Below are positions 26,440 through 36,194 of a DNA stretch of 64,000 nucleotides, piece after piece. The notes below the pieces were generated by a model. It was not told the DNA's origin. It saw nothing but the letters and a program-made list of their open reading frames with translations, and did no database searches. Source of the stretch: Bacteroidota bacterium (GTDB lineage Bacteria; Bacteroidota; Bacteroidia; Bacteroidales; Bacteroidaceae); NCBI GenBank assembly GCA_023426145.1, contig JAFABG010000025.1, forward strand, positions 124,001 to 188,000, given 5' to 3'. How positions within the stretch are numbered: the first letter of the stretch is position 1; each line of letters starts with the position of its first letter. Both the position numbers and the translations under genes were made by a program.

Positions 26440-27453
26440 TTAAACAATAGTTCTTTCCTCTTTCAACAAATGTCGATATTCAGTAGGAGTATATCCTGTA
26501 TACTTCTTAAATGCACAGTAAAAATTCTCAGTCGTATTATAGTTAAGTATATATAGAAGCTCTTTCACCGACAGATTAGTAGTAACTAACAATTCCTTAA
26601 CCTTTTCAATTTTTTGATTCTGCATATATTTTGCCGGCGAACATCCCGTATAATCTTTAAACAACTTACGAAACCAAGAATAGCTTATATTCAATGACGC
26701 AGCCAACTCTCGTAAATCCAAGTCTACATAAACATTTTCCTTCATTACGATCTTTGCCTGTTCTATCTTTTGCTCATTTATATCACAAACCAGCGGTTCT
26801 TCTATCGACTGTAATTGAGACATAACTAGCCCCATCATATGTAATACAATTCCCGACAAATATTGCTGAGTAAATGCATTTCTATTACGAGCCACCTCAA
26901 GAGCCCGCATAAATAGAGACACAAGTTCCTCACAAAAACCAATTTCTAGAAGCTTACTCTGTCCGTCCAAGAAAGAGTGCCCTATCAATCTCTTAATGAC
27001 CTCTCCTTGAAAACCAATATAATATTCGCTCCAACCGGTTTTGGAAGAAGGACAGTAAGAATGCCATTGCCCAGGAACAATCCAAAATAAGGTTCCCCCC
27101 TTTACTTTAATACCTTCTTTATTTTTATCTTCAAAAAAATCTCCGTTTCCATCGGTGATATAGACCAGTTGATACTCGTTCAACACTCGTCCATTCCGAA
27201 CATTAAAGAAATAGCCATTCGGATGATCTTTGGGTGGATATGCCATGTCAGGGCAAACCTTTTGTCGCCCTACCGAGTTCACCCATACTCCATAAGAATA
27301 GTCAGAGCCATCAACATTATTTAAATATTGTATATTCGGCTTTACACCTTGAGTCAGGTCTGTTCCTGCTCCACTAGTTTGCTTCTGAACATTAAAATAA
27401 GGTTTAGCATCAGATAGCGTTCCGGAAAAAAGAAGTTCGTGTCTCATAGTCAT
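26440..27453 (-). CDS. AraC-family transcriptional regulator
   Basis: From the ATG at 27453 the protein has 337 residues. The N-terminal two thirds looks like a cupin-type sugar-sensing domain (NEYQLVYITDGNGDFFED, VKGGTLFWIVPGQWHSY, SEYYIGFQGEVIKRL). The C-terminal part (about 240-335) is a double helix-turn-helix: LRELAASLNISYSWFRKLFKDYTGCSPAKYM and VKELLYILNYNTTENFYCAFKKYTGYTPTEYRHLL. It has no signal peptide or membrane segment, so it is cytoplasmic and should respond to an imported sugar. A longer frame uses a TTG at 27483, but the -7 box lies there, so I prefer the ATG. It is divergent from the GH28 block and may control it, itself, or both. Confidence 0.9.
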   Translation of the reverse strand: MTMRHELLFSGTLSDAKPYFNVQKQTSGAGTDLTQGVKPNIQYLNNVDGSDYSYGVWVNSVGRQKVCPDMAYPPKDHPNGYFFNVRNGRVLNEYQLVYITDGNGDFFEDKNKEGIKVKGGTLFWIVPGQWHSYCPSSKTGWSEYYIGFQGEVIKRLIGHSFLDGQSKLLEIGFCEELVSLFMRALEVARNRNAFTQQYLSGIVLHMMGLVMSQLQSIEEPLVCDINEQKIEQAKIVMKENVYVDLDLRELAASLNISYSWFRKLFKDYTGCSPAKYMQNQKIEKVKELLVTTNLSVKELLYILNYNTTENFYCAFKKYTGYTPTEYRHLLKEERTIV

Positions 27454-27469
27454 TAATTTATTTCGAGGA

Positions 27470-27500
27470 TAAAAGTAGTGCAACTTTGACTCTGCAACAA
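27470..27500 (-). promoter_or_regulatory. Promoter of the AraC-family gene
   Basis: The minus strand has TACTTTTA (27477-27470) as a -7 box with TTG (27500-27498) 20 bases upstream. The ATG at 27453 follows 17 bases after. Confidence 0.5.
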
Positions 27501-27611
27501 TAACAAGATGTACAATTGCCTACAGAATCGTACCAATTTATTAAGGTTCATATAGAAGGAAATTCAGGTGTACAGAAGTATATGAATATACCAATATTTA
27601 TATCTTAAACA

Positions 27612-27644
27612 GCTTCCGTATTAAAGGAAGCAAACTTATCTTTG
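27612..27644 (+). promoter_or_regulatory. Promoter and candidate operator of the GH28-GH105 block
   Basis: TATCTTTG (27637-27644) is an exact -7 consensus. Directly upstream, a perfect inverted repeat GCTTCC (27612-27617) and GGAAGC (27626-27631), spaced by 8 bases, takes the place of a -33 box. No TTG is present there, which fits a promoter needing an activator. The binding protein (AraC type or HTCS) is inference. Confidence 0.55.
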
Positions 27645-27706
27645 TCAGCATATGCATTTCAACCTAGAATCAAAGACTATTCATTGATAACAATAATTAA
27701 ATAAAA

Positions 27707-29017
27707 ATGAGATCGATTGTTTTATTAACAGCCTTCTGTTGCTATTTATCCACCTTTGCTCAAAACCATTTCCCAGATGGAAAAATAATTCCTGATTGGT
27801 TCAACAAAAACACAATAGCGAACATTGACGGACTTGGGACAAAGTACCGAATTACTGAATATGGCGTTGCGAATGACAGCACATTACTGCAAACCGAAAA
27901 AATTCAGCATATTATAGACAAAGCAAGCCTTAATGGTGGTGGTGTCATTATCATCCCAAAAGGCACATATCTGAGTGGTGCTCTTTTCTTTAAACCAGGA
28001 ACCCATCTTCACTTAGAAAAGAATGCCGTGCTGAAAGGTAGCGATGATATTGCCAATTTCCCTATAATTGAAACACGTATGGAAGGGCAAAGTCTAAAAT
28101 ATTTTTCAGCCCTGATCAATGCAGATAAAGTTAATGGGTTTACACTTTCGGGACAAGGGACCATTGACGGGAATGGAAAAAGATATTGGAGGTCATTTTG
28201 GCTACGACGCAGTGTAATCCCTAAATGTACAAATATGGACGAGCTACGCCCCAGGTTGATTTACATATCGCATAGTAATAATGTGCAACTATCAGGAGTT
28301 CGTCTCATCAACTCGCCTTTTTGGACAACCCACCTATACAAATGTAAGCAAGTTAAACTATTAAACTTATATATCTATTCTCCCTCAGCTCCTATCAAAG
28401 CGCCAAGCACAGATGCCATTGACATTGATGCGTGTGAGAATATCCACGTGAAGGGCTGCTATTTATCGGTCAACGATGATGCTATAGCTATGAAAGGCGG
28501 CAAGGGACCTTGGGCAGACAAAGATGCAAACAATGGAAGAAACAACAATATCATCATTGAAGATTGTACATTCGGTTTCTGTCACGGCGTTCTGACTTGT
28601 GGAAGTGAGTCGATACTGAATCAAAACATTATCCTTCGACGCTGCAAAATAGATAAAGCCAAACGGTTATTATGGTTAAAAATGCGCCCAGACACACCTC
28701 AACGCTATGAAAACATTCTAGTTGAAGATATACAGGGAAATGCTCAGGTCTTTTTATATGTGGCTCCATGGAAACAATTTTACGACTTAAAAGACCGAAA
28801 AGATATGCCCATATCCTACTCCACAGGCATTACCATGCGTAATATTGATCTCGATTGTGAAGTTTTCTTTGGTGTACAGAAGTCCAATCAATATAAGCTT
28901 TCAAACTTCAATTTTGAAAACTTAAATATCAGAGCTCAAAAAGACAAGATAGACAAAAGTGTAATCAATGGATTGACACTAAAGAACGTTAAGCTTAATC
29001 AGACAGTTATTCAATAG
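27707..29017 (+). CDS. GH28-family glycoside hydrolase with non-canonical motifs
   Basis: The 436-residue protein has a signal peptide (cleaved near TFAQ) and a right-handed beta-helix. It follows the GH28 plan (YGVANDSTLLQTEKIQHIID, GGGVIIIPKGTYLSGALFFKPGTHLHLEKNAVLKGS, LSGQGTIDGNGKRYW). Catalytic-region motifs deviate from polygalacturonases: STDAIDID (D236) replaces NTD, NDDAIAMKGG keeps the DD pair (D257, D258), FCHGVLTCGSE (H293) replaces GHG, and LLWLK replaces RIK with W323 in place of Arg. Such changes occur in rhamnogalacturonan- or exo-acting branches, so the target may not be plain polygalacturonan. It is probably periplasmic and is the first gene of the second block. Confidence 0.85.
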   Translation: MRSIVLLTAFCCYLSTFAQNHFPDGKIIPDWFNKNTIANIDGLGTKYRITEYGVANDSTLLQTEKIQHIIDKASLNGGGVIIIPKGTYLSGALFFKPGTHLHLEKNAVLKGSDDIANFPIIETRMEGQSLKYFSALINADKVNGFTLSGQGTIDGNGKRYWRSFWLRRSVIPKCTNMDELRPRLIYISHSNNVQLSGVRLINSPFWTTHLYKCKQVKLLNLYIYSPSAPIKAPSTDAIDIDACENIHVKGCYLSVNDDAIAMKGGKGPWADKDANNGRNNNIIIEDCTFGFCHGVLTCGSESILNQNIILRRCKIDKAKRLLWLKMRPDTPQRYENILVEDIQGNAQVFLYVAPWKQFYDLKDRKDMPISYSTGITMRNIDLDCEVFFGVQKSNQYKLSNFNFENLNIRAQKDKIDKSVINGLTLKNVKLNQTVIQ

Positions 29018-29051
29018 ACTATAATAGACTTTTAATCAACCTTTTTATATC

Positions 29052-31583
29052 ATGAAACGAATATACACAATGACTTTTGTATACCTGCTCCTTTTACTTT
29101 TCTCTGTAAAAAGCTATGCAGACATACAACTACCGGCTATCATTTCCGACAATATGGTATTGCAAGAGAACACAATGGTTCGCATTTGGGGAAAAGCAGA
29201 TCCAGGAGAAAAAATAGCGATAAAAACGTCGTGGGAAAGAAAAAAGCATAAAGTAACGACTACTGATAGCGGACATTGGGAAATTTACCTTCAAACTCCC
29301 GCCGCCATTACAAATCAGTCCTTAAGCATCGAAGGTGACAATAAGATTCATATTCAGAACATACTGATAGGTGAAGTTTGGCTTTGCACAGGACAATCGA
29401 ATATGGAATTTCCAGTAGCACATAATCCGGCTGTGAAGTGGAAAAACGGTATGCTAAATGAAGATGAAGAGATGAAAGATGCAGATTTTCCCGAAATACG
29501 TCTGTTTCATGTTGAACATCAGCTTGCTCCGGAGGGAGAGCTAGATCATTGTTCCGGACAATGGGTGGTGTGTAACCGAGAAAACCTAAAAGACTTTTCT
29601 GCCATCGGATTTGTGTTCGGACGCAAACTGCATAAAGAACTTCATGTCCCCATCGGATTAATCCAATCAACTTGGGGAGGTACCCATGCAGAATCATGGA
29701 CCAGCATGAAAGTTATGGAAAACAATCCCTTATATGCTGATGTCTTAGAAGATTTTGCTTTAGACAAAGTGAAACAAGAAAAAAGCAAATGCAAAGTTCC
29801 AGCGACCTTATGGAATGGTATGATTGCCCCCATAAAAGGCTACACAGTAAAAGGAAATATTTGGTACCAAGGCGAATCCAACTCTATACGCTATCAAAAA
29901 TATCAGGAAGTATTCACTAACCTCATTCATAGTTGGAGAAAAGAATGGAAACAGGAAGATATGCCATTCTACTTTGTGCAAATCGCTCCTCAATACAAAC
30001 AACCCGCGGGTATTCGTGAAGCACAGCTCAAAACTTGGCAAAGCGGAATTGAACACATCGGTATGGTCGTCATCACAGATGCCGCAGATTCAACAAACAT
30101 CCATCCTCGCAATAAGGTTGTCCCTGGAGAGCGCTTAGCTGCTTGGGCCTTAGCTAAACAGTATCATAAAAACTATGCTTACTCTGGACCACTTTATAAA
30201 TCCATGCAAACAAAAGATGGAGTCGTCACTCTTTGTTTCGATTATGCAGAGGACGGATTAGAAACGCCAAACAATCAACCGGTAAAAGGATTCTTCATCG
30301 CTGGAAACGATGCTCGTTTTCATCCAGCCGAAGCAAAGATTATTGGGAATAGCATTCAGCTATCTTCCCCCTTTGTGCCCAATCCTACAGCTGTTCGCTA
30401 CGGATATGGTACCTTTTTCAGGGTGAACCTTTATAACAAAGCAGGATTCCCAGCAGTTCCTTTCCGTACAGATTCATTTCCAACTGATACTTACTATCGA
30501 CTATTTGCCGATTCTGAGATGCGTCGTTTCCCCAAAGCTTGGCAGTTAGATCATGGGAAGCATTTGTTTTTTGGTTATGCGCAAGGTGTAGGTTGTTGCG
30601 CTATGCTTCAAATGTGGAAAAAGACAGGTGAAGAACGTTATTTTAACTATGTAAAAGAGTGGGCTGATTCCTTAATCAACGATAAAGGAGAGATTCATTT
30701 ATATAAAAAAGAAACTTATAATCTTGATTTCATCAATCCGGGCAAGGTGCTTTTTGACCTATACAAAGAGACTAAAGACAAGAAGTACAAATTAGCGATT
30801 GAAAATCTAATAGACCAATTAAAGAAACAACCTCGCACATCAGATGGCGGATATTGGCATAAAAAAATATATCCCTATCAGATGTGGTTGGATGGGTTAT
30901 ATATGGCTTCTCCATTCATGGCGCAGTATGGCCTAGAATTTCAACATCCAGAATGGATCGATGAGGCCGTAAAGCAATTTGCTCTATGCCACCAACATAC
31001 TTACGATGCAAAAACCGGGCTTTATTATCATGCTTGGAATGAAGATAAAAGTCAACGCTGGGCAAATCCAGAAACCGGACAGTCTCCGAACTTTTGGGGT
31101 AGAAGTATTGGTTGGTGGTTCATGGCACTAGTAGATGCTTTAGACTATATTCCACAAGACCACCCCGGATATTCCAATATGATTGAATGGATAAAGGGGC
31201 TGGCAGAGACTCTTCCTAAATATCAAGATAAAAACGGACTATGGTATCAAGTCATCGATCAACCTAATCGCGATGGAAACTTCCCTGAGGCATCTGTTAC
31301 TTCACAATGCATGTACGCTTATGCCAAAGCTGTAAACAAGGGATATATAGCTCCAAAGTATCGTGAAATAGCTGAGAAAGCCTTCAAAGGAATTTGCAAC
31401 AAACTTTTAATTCCTAATGCTGACGGAACATTGACTCTAAGTAGATGTTGCCAAGTTGGGGGACTAGGTGGAAATCCTTACCGCGACGGAAGTTTTGAAT
31501 ATTATATAGGAGAAAAGATGAGAGACAATGACGCTAAAGCAACAGGACCTTTCATTATGGGATGCATTGAATTAAATCATTAA
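29052..31583 (+). CDS. Bifunctional SASA-type esterase / GH105 unsaturated uronyl hydrolase
   Basis: This 843-residue protein fuses two enzymes behind a signal peptide (cleaved near SYAD). Residues about 24-480 match sialate O-acetylesterase-type SGNH esterases: nucleophile S116 in CTGQSNMEFP, NIWYQGESNS, and a DAADSTNIHPRNK segment with the catalytic histidine H351. Residues about 484-843 match GH105: MWLDGLYMASPFMA carries the catalytic aspartate, with WGRSIGWWFMALVDAL and a late RDGSFEYY. A plausible combined job is removing acetyl groups and the unsaturated galacturonate left by lyases from pectic oligosaccharides. The esterase substrate is not proven. It is likely periplasmic. Confidence 0.88.
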   Translation: MKRIYTMTFVYLLLLLFSVKSYADIQLPAIISDNMVLQENTMVRIWGKADPGEKIAIKTSWERKKHKVTTTDSGHWEIYLQTPAAITNQSLSIEGDNKIHIQNILIGEVWLCTGQSNMEFPVAHNPAVKWKNGMLNEDEEMKDADFPEIRLFHVEHQLAPEGELDHCSGQWVVCNRENLKDFSAIGFVFGRKLHKELHVPIGLIQSTWGGTHAESWTSMKVMENNPLYADVLEDFALDKVKQEKSKCKVPATLWNGMIAPIKGYTVKGNIWYQGESNSIRYQKYQEVFTNLIHSWRKEWKQEDMPFYFVQIAPQYKQPAGIREAQLKTWQSGIEHIGMVVITDAADSTNIHPRNKVVPGERLAAWALAKQYHKNYAYSGPLYKSMQTKDGVVTLCFDYAEDGLETPNNQPVKGFFIAGNDARFHPAEAKIIGNSIQLSSPFVPNPTAVRYGYGTFFRVNLYNKAGFPAVPFRTDSFPTDTYYRLFADSEMRRFPKAWQLDHGKHLFFGYAQGVGCCAMLQMWKKTGEERYFNYVKEWADSLINDKGEIHLYKKETYNLDFINPGKVLFDLYKETKDKKYKLAIENLIDQLKKQPRTSDGGYWHKKIYPYQMWLDGLYMASPFMAQYGLEFQHPEWIDEAVKQFALCHQHTYDAKTGLYYHAWNEDKSQRWANPETGQSPNFWGRSIGWWFMALVDALDYIPQDHPGYSNMIEWIKGLAETLPKYQDKNGLWYQVIDQPNRDGNFPEASVTSQCMYAYAKAVNKGYIAPKYREIAEKAFKGICNKLLIPNADGTLTLSRCCQVGGLGGNPYRDGSFEYYIGEKMRDNDAKATGPFIMGCIELNH

Positions 31584-31593
31584 AAAAACAACT

Positions 31594-32901
31594 ATGAATC
31601 GACCAACACTACTTTTTTATATTCTCGCGTTTACCACATTAAGTTCAGCATCAGCGCAGACCAAACTAGATGCTAAAGGAGCTGCGCTCAAAATTGCTGA
31701 TCGGATATTAAGTTCTACTACTTATGATTTTAAAGATACACAAACCGGGAAGATTTATTCTTCAGTAAAAGATTTACCTCTTTCGATGAGCGTAAAAGTG
31801 AACTGTAAATATAATAATTGGCATTATACAAATGGGGTGACGCACATCGCGTTATTAGAGTTAGCCGATAAAACCGGGCACAAAGAATACGAAGCCTATG
31901 TAAAAAAGAATATGGACTTTGTATTCAATGAAGGTAATTTGCCTTTTTTTCGCAAGCAATATGAAAAAGCATTTAAAGAAGGTGGATGGAATGCCGTTCG
32001 TAAATACAGCTGGCACATGATCTTTCGAGGAAAACGCCTTGATGATAATGGGCCGATGGCAGCCAGCCTCATCGACTTACAGAAACATTGCCCCAGCCAG
32101 TCTTTTGTAAACTACATCAACGAGACAGCCGATCATCTAAAATATGCAGAACCTCGTTTGAAAGATGGAACTATTGCTCGTATCTGGCCCCATGAAAACA
32201 CAATATGGGCTGACGACGCTTTCATGGCTATCTCATTTTTATCGCGAATGGGAACATTTACAGGAGACAATAGCTATTTTACAGATGCAGCAACACAAGT
32301 CCTAAATTATAATAAGTACCTCTGGTGTCCAGAAAAGAACATATACTATCACTGCTACCATACAGACAACAAAGAGCATGGGGTAGCTCATTGGAGCAGA
32401 GCCAATGGCTGGGTGTTTATGGCTCAAGCAGATCTTTTAAGTAGAATGCCTAAAGACCATCCGATGCGTGAGGCGGTACTACAAAATTTCCGCCAACAAG
32501 CTAGTGGCGTTGCTCGCTATCAGGGAAAGAACGGACTGTGGCATCAATTATTAGATAAAGAAGATTCTTACGAAGAGATTACCGGCACTGCCATGTTTGT
32601 ATTCGGGATGGCACGTGGAGTAAAAGAAGGTTGGTTACATCCAGACTTTATTTATGTAGCGCAACAAGGACTCAAAGGGATTCTCTCTAAAATCACCGAT
32701 CAAGGAGACGTAACATCAATATGCGTAGGTACAGGAATCATGCCCTCTATAGCCTATTATTACAATCGTCCAACGCAAGAGAACGACCCGATGGGTGAAG
32801 GGCCGGTACTTCGCGCTTTAATTGAAATGATCGATGCTCCTAAGTATACGGAGATTAAAGCTGAAACCCAGTATGACAAAATTACAATTAGAAAGAAATA
32901 G
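31594..32901 (+). CDS. GH105-family unsaturated uronyl hydrolase
   Basis: GH105 enzymes hydrate and release 4,5-unsaturated galacturonate from the non-reducing end of lyase products. The 435-residue protein has a signal peptide (cleaved near ASAQ) and a complete (alpha/alpha)6 domain. Characteristic features are the catalytic WADDAFMAISFLSRMG, HWSRANGWVFMAQADLL, RYQGKNGLWHQLLD and EITGTAMFVFGMARGV. It starts 10 bases after the SASA-GH105 gene and is only distantly similar to its GH105 half, so the two probably take different oligosaccharides, for example from homogalacturonan and rhamnogalacturonan. It is likely periplasmic. Confidence 0.9.
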   Translation: MNRPTLLFYILAFTTLSSASAQTKLDAKGAALKIADRILSSTTYDFKDTQTGKIYSSVKDLPLSMSVKVNCKYNNWHYTNGVTHIALLELADKTGHKEYEAYVKKNMDFVFNEGNLPFFRKQYEKAFKEGGWNAVRKYSWHMIFRGKRLDDNGPMAASLIDLQKHCPSQSFVNYINETADHLKYAEPRLKDGTIARIWPHENTIWADDAFMAISFLSRMGTFTGDNSYFTDAATQVLNYNKYLWCPEKNIYYHCYHTDNKEHGVAHWSRANGWVFMAQADLLSRMPKDHPMREAVLQNFRQQASGVARYQGKNGLWHQLLDKEDSYEEITGTAMFVFGMARGVKEGWLHPDFIYVAQQGLKGILSKITDQGDVTSICVGTGIMPSIAYYYNRPTQENDPMGEGPVLRALIEMIDAPKYTEIKAETQYDKITIRKK

Positions 32902-32916
32902 CAAAACAGAGATATA

Positions 32917-35900
32917 ATGATGGAAAACAACAAGATTCATTCGCTAAAGAAATATGCCATGGCGGTATGTTGTATTTGTTGCGTACCTTTATCTACACAG
33001 ATATACGCTCAACTGAATAGGATAGGAGACTTTATAGAATCAGCCCCCCGAACAGATAAGCTTCAAAATGCCAGAACGCTTCAATACCACCCAGATCAAG
33101 GAGAGTTTGTTTGTGTCAACGGGAAAAATCGATATACTCGTGCGCTATATGGCACTCATAGTCCTTTTCGTGTGGAAACGAGTGACCGACCGGTATTTGC
33201 CTTCTACAACAATGGATTGGGAGGAAATATTAGCTTTAAAATTATGTTGCAAGATGGCACTGAACTCCCACTAGACCGTACGGAGTATTGTGAATCGCGA
33301 TATACTGCAGGCAAACGTACCTATCACCTTACCGACCCATCATGGGGAAAGGGTGAACTACGAATCACGGTAATGGCACTTGCCGATTCTGATGGCGCCA
33401 TTTGGCGCTTTTCAGCGACAAACATGCCTCGGAGAGCCAAACTCCTATGGCAACATGGCGGAGCAACAGGTAAGCGTTTAAGCCGGAATGGAGACATGGG
33501 AGTTGACCCTGTGGATTGTTTTGAACTGCCACTGGGGGCGAACGACTTAGTCACCGGAGAATTACCTCTGCAAAAAGAAGCCTATTTAATTCGTAGCTCA
33601 AGTGAAGAAAAGATGAATGAGCGCAAGGCCTATGAAAAAGCAGAAGCTGCTTCGCAAGCTCTCGCATCGCGCTTAGTTATCGAGACACCTGATCCTTATC
33701 TCAACACCGTTGGAGGAGCATTAGTCGCTGCAGCGGATGGAATCTGGGATGGGCAAGTTTGGCTTCATGGAGCCATTGGCTGGCGTATGCCGTTGAGCGG
33801 ATGGCGGGCAGCGTATACAGGCGATGCTTTGGGATGGCATGATCGTGCACGAACGCATTTCGATGCGTATGCTGCCAGCCAAGTCACCGATGTTCCCAAT
33901 ACTATTCCACACCCCGCCCAAGATTCTGCATTGAATCTAGCACGCTCCGTCAAGAAATGGGGTACCCCGCAATATAGTAACGGATATATTTGCCGTAATC
34001 CGCAACGCAACAACCAAATGCACCATTACGACATGAACCTTTGCTACATTGACGAACTACTTTGGCATTTCAATTGGACCGGTGATACAGCTTATGTACG
34101 CAAAATGTGGCCGGTAATCACTCGGCACCTTGCGTGGGAGAAACTCAATTTTGATCCAGACAACGATGGTCTGTATGATGCTTATGCCTGTATCTGGGCA
34201 AGTGATGCATTGTATTATAACAGTGGAGCCGTTACTCATTCTTCAGCTTACAACTATCGTTCAAATAAAATGGCTGCTTTTCTTGCTACACTCATTGGTG
34301 AATCCCCTATCCCCTATCAGCAAGAAGCCGATAAGATACTCAAAGCTATGAATGCACGACTTTGGATGCGCGACAAGGGTTGTTGGGCAGAATATCAGGA
34401 TTTTATGGGACATCGCCGTCTCCATGAAAGCCCTGCTGTATGGACTATTTATCACGCGCTCGACAGTGATGTAGCCGATCCTTTCCAAGCTTATCAGGCA
34501 ACACGTTACATTGATACACAAATTCCTCATATCCCAATCAATGCTGACGGACTAGAAAGTGGATATGCAACCATTTCCACAACAAACTGGTTGCCCTATT
34601 CATGGAGTATCAACAATGTAGCTTTTGCCGAAGTGATGCACACCGCCCTTTCTTACTTTCAAGCCGGACGACCCGAAGAAGCTTACAAGTTGATGAAAAG
34701 TTCATTCCTTGATGGTATGTATCTTGGGAATAGTCCCGGTAATTTTGGGCAAATAAGCTATTATGATGCTGCACGTGGAGAATGTTACCGCGACTTTGGA
34801 GACCCGATTGGGGTAGCTTCCCGCTTATTAATTCAAGGTTTATTCGGCATTAAACCAGATGCGCTTAGAAATAAATTCACCATCCGTCCAGGATTCCCTC
34901 AAAAATGGGACAAAGCCTCTATCTCCTCACCCGACGTTGCTTATCGCTTCGTCCGAAAGGGGAAGACGGATACTTATCAGATTGAACAACATTTCAAAAC
35001 ACCGCTGGCTCTAGCTCTTGAAGTGAATGCTACACATGACAAAATTCATTCGGTGAAAGTGAATGGAGTGGAAACCCACTGGCATTTAGTAGAAGCCGCT
35101 GCGGGATACCCAGTTATTGCCATTCCTGCGACTGCTATGAAGGATGCAAACATAGAAATTATATGGGAAGGAAATGCATTGATGGCTGTGCCAGCCGAAA
35201 TAACACCAACAGCATCGGGCAACATCAACTTCACTGCCAAGCAGGAAGCCTCTTTCAGTAAAACGTACGACCCACAAGGGGTGCTCACTGAGACAAAAAC
35301 GGATTCTCATTCCCTATCAGCTGAAGTGACAACTAAGCCCGGGCATCATACTTTCTTTCTCCGCATAAAGCAAGGACAAATGGAGTGGTGGCAACCGATT
35401 AACATAAATGTGCCGAAAGCTTCGACAGAAAATAAGGTTCTTCCATTCTCACAAGTAGAATCATCGAAATGTCGCACAGTCAAGATGGATACATTGCTTA
35501 ATGCTAAAGTGACAGATCTTTTTGAAAATAAATATCTATCACCTCGATCTCCATACACCACTTTGCAACTTCCAACACAAGGAATAGGCGAATGGTGTCA
35601 TCCTAAACTTACTGCTGAGATAGATGATTCGGGACTGCGTTCACTGGTACATGATAGTCTGCTATCAACTAAATTAGGTGTAGCCTTCCGTACATCAGCT
35701 AAGGGCAATAACATTGCGTTTACCTCATTATGGGATAATTATCCGGATAGTTTATGCATTCCCCTTTCCGGACAAGCAACTCATGCTTATCTGCTAATGG
35801 CTGGAACCACGAATCATATGCAATGTCACATTGCAAACGGAGTCATTCGCACGTACTACACAGATGGAACGTCAGACTCTCTTGAACTGGTGAACCCAGA

Positions 35901-36180
35901 TAACTGGTGTCCTATTGAACAAGATTTCTATGTTGATAATCTTGCATTTAAAGCACCCTCTCCCCGTCCCTACCGTATCCACCTGAAAACAGGAAAGGTG
36001 AGCAATGATCTGGGGAAAGAACTAGATATAAAAGGGGTATACGGACGAGCGATTGAAGGAGGAGCCGGTGTCTTATTAGATATACCGTTGAATCCTTCTA
36101 AGGAATTAAGCCATCTGACATTAGAGACACTCTCCAATGATGTAGTCATTGGGATTATGGCAATAACACTTCAAAAATAA
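32917..36180 (+). CDS. DUF4450-type secreted (alpha/alpha)6-barrel protein, putative glycosidase
   Basis: The 1087-residue protein has a signal peptide (cleaved near IYAQ). The N-terminal half (about 35-330) is a beta-rich region resembling DUF4450 (TRALYGTHSPFRVETSDRPVFAFY). The middle (about 340-700) looks like a six-hairpin glycosidase barrel, with NFDPDNDGLYDAYACIWASDALYYN and an SVKKWGTPQYSNGY segment. Beta-rich sequence with no obvious catalytic motifs follows to the end. D and E residues in DPDNDGLYD and SDALYYN are candidate catalytic groups, but I cannot assign a reaction. Its place between GH105 and GH28 genes points to a pectin side-chain or backbone activity. Confidence 0.75.
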   Translation: MMENNKIHSLKKYAMAVCCICCVPLSTQIYAQLNRIGDFIESAPRTDKLQNARTLQYHPDQGEFVCVNGKNRYTRALYGTHSPFRVETSDRPVFAFYNNGLGGNISFKIMLQDGTELPLDRTEYCESRYTAGKRTYHLTDPSWGKGELRITVMALADSDGAIWRFSATNMPRRAKLLWQHGGATGKRLSRNGDMGVDPVDCFELPLGANDLVTGELPLQKEAYLIRSSSEEKMNERKAYEKAEAASQALASRLVIETPDPYLNTVGGALVAAADGIWDGQVWLHGAIGWRMPLSGWRAAYTGDALGWHDRARTHFDAYAASQVTDVPNTIPHPAQDSALNLARSVKKWGTPQYSNGYICRNPQRNNQMHHYDMNLCYIDELLWHFNWTGDTAYVRKMWPVITRHLAWEKLNFDPDNDGLYDAYACIWASDALYYNSGAVTHSSAYNYRSNKMAAFLATLIGESPIPYQQEADKILKAMNARLWMRDKGCWAEYQDFMGHRRLHESPAVWTIYHALDSDVADPFQAYQATRYIDTQIPHIPINADGLESGYATISTTNWLPYSWSINNVAFAEVMHTALSYFQAGRPEEAYKLMKSSFLDGMYLGNSPGNFGQISYYDAARGECYRDFGDPIGVASRLLIQGLFGIKPDALRNKFTIRPGFPQKWDKASISSPDVAYRFVRKGKTDTYQIEQHFKTPLALALEVNATHDKIHSVKVNGVETHWHLVEAAAGYPVIAIPATAMKDANIEIIWEGNALMAVPAEITPTASGNINFTAKQEASFSKTYDPQGVLTETKTDSHSLSAEVTTKPGHHTFFLRIKQGQMEWWQPININVPKASTENKVLPFSQVESSKCRTVKMDTLLNAKVTDLFENKYLSPRSPYTTLQLPTQGIGEWCHPKLTAEIDDSGLRSLVHDSLLSTKLGVAFRTSAKGNNIAFTSLWDNYPDSLCIPLSGQATHAYLLMAGTTNHMQCHIANGVIRTYYTDGTSDSLELVNPDNWCPIEQDFYVDNLAFKAPSPRPYRIHLKTGKVSNDLGKELDIKGVYGRAIEGGAGVLLDIPLNPSKELSHLTLETLSNDVVIGIMAITLQK

Positions 36181-36194
36181 AAATAACCAAAAGA

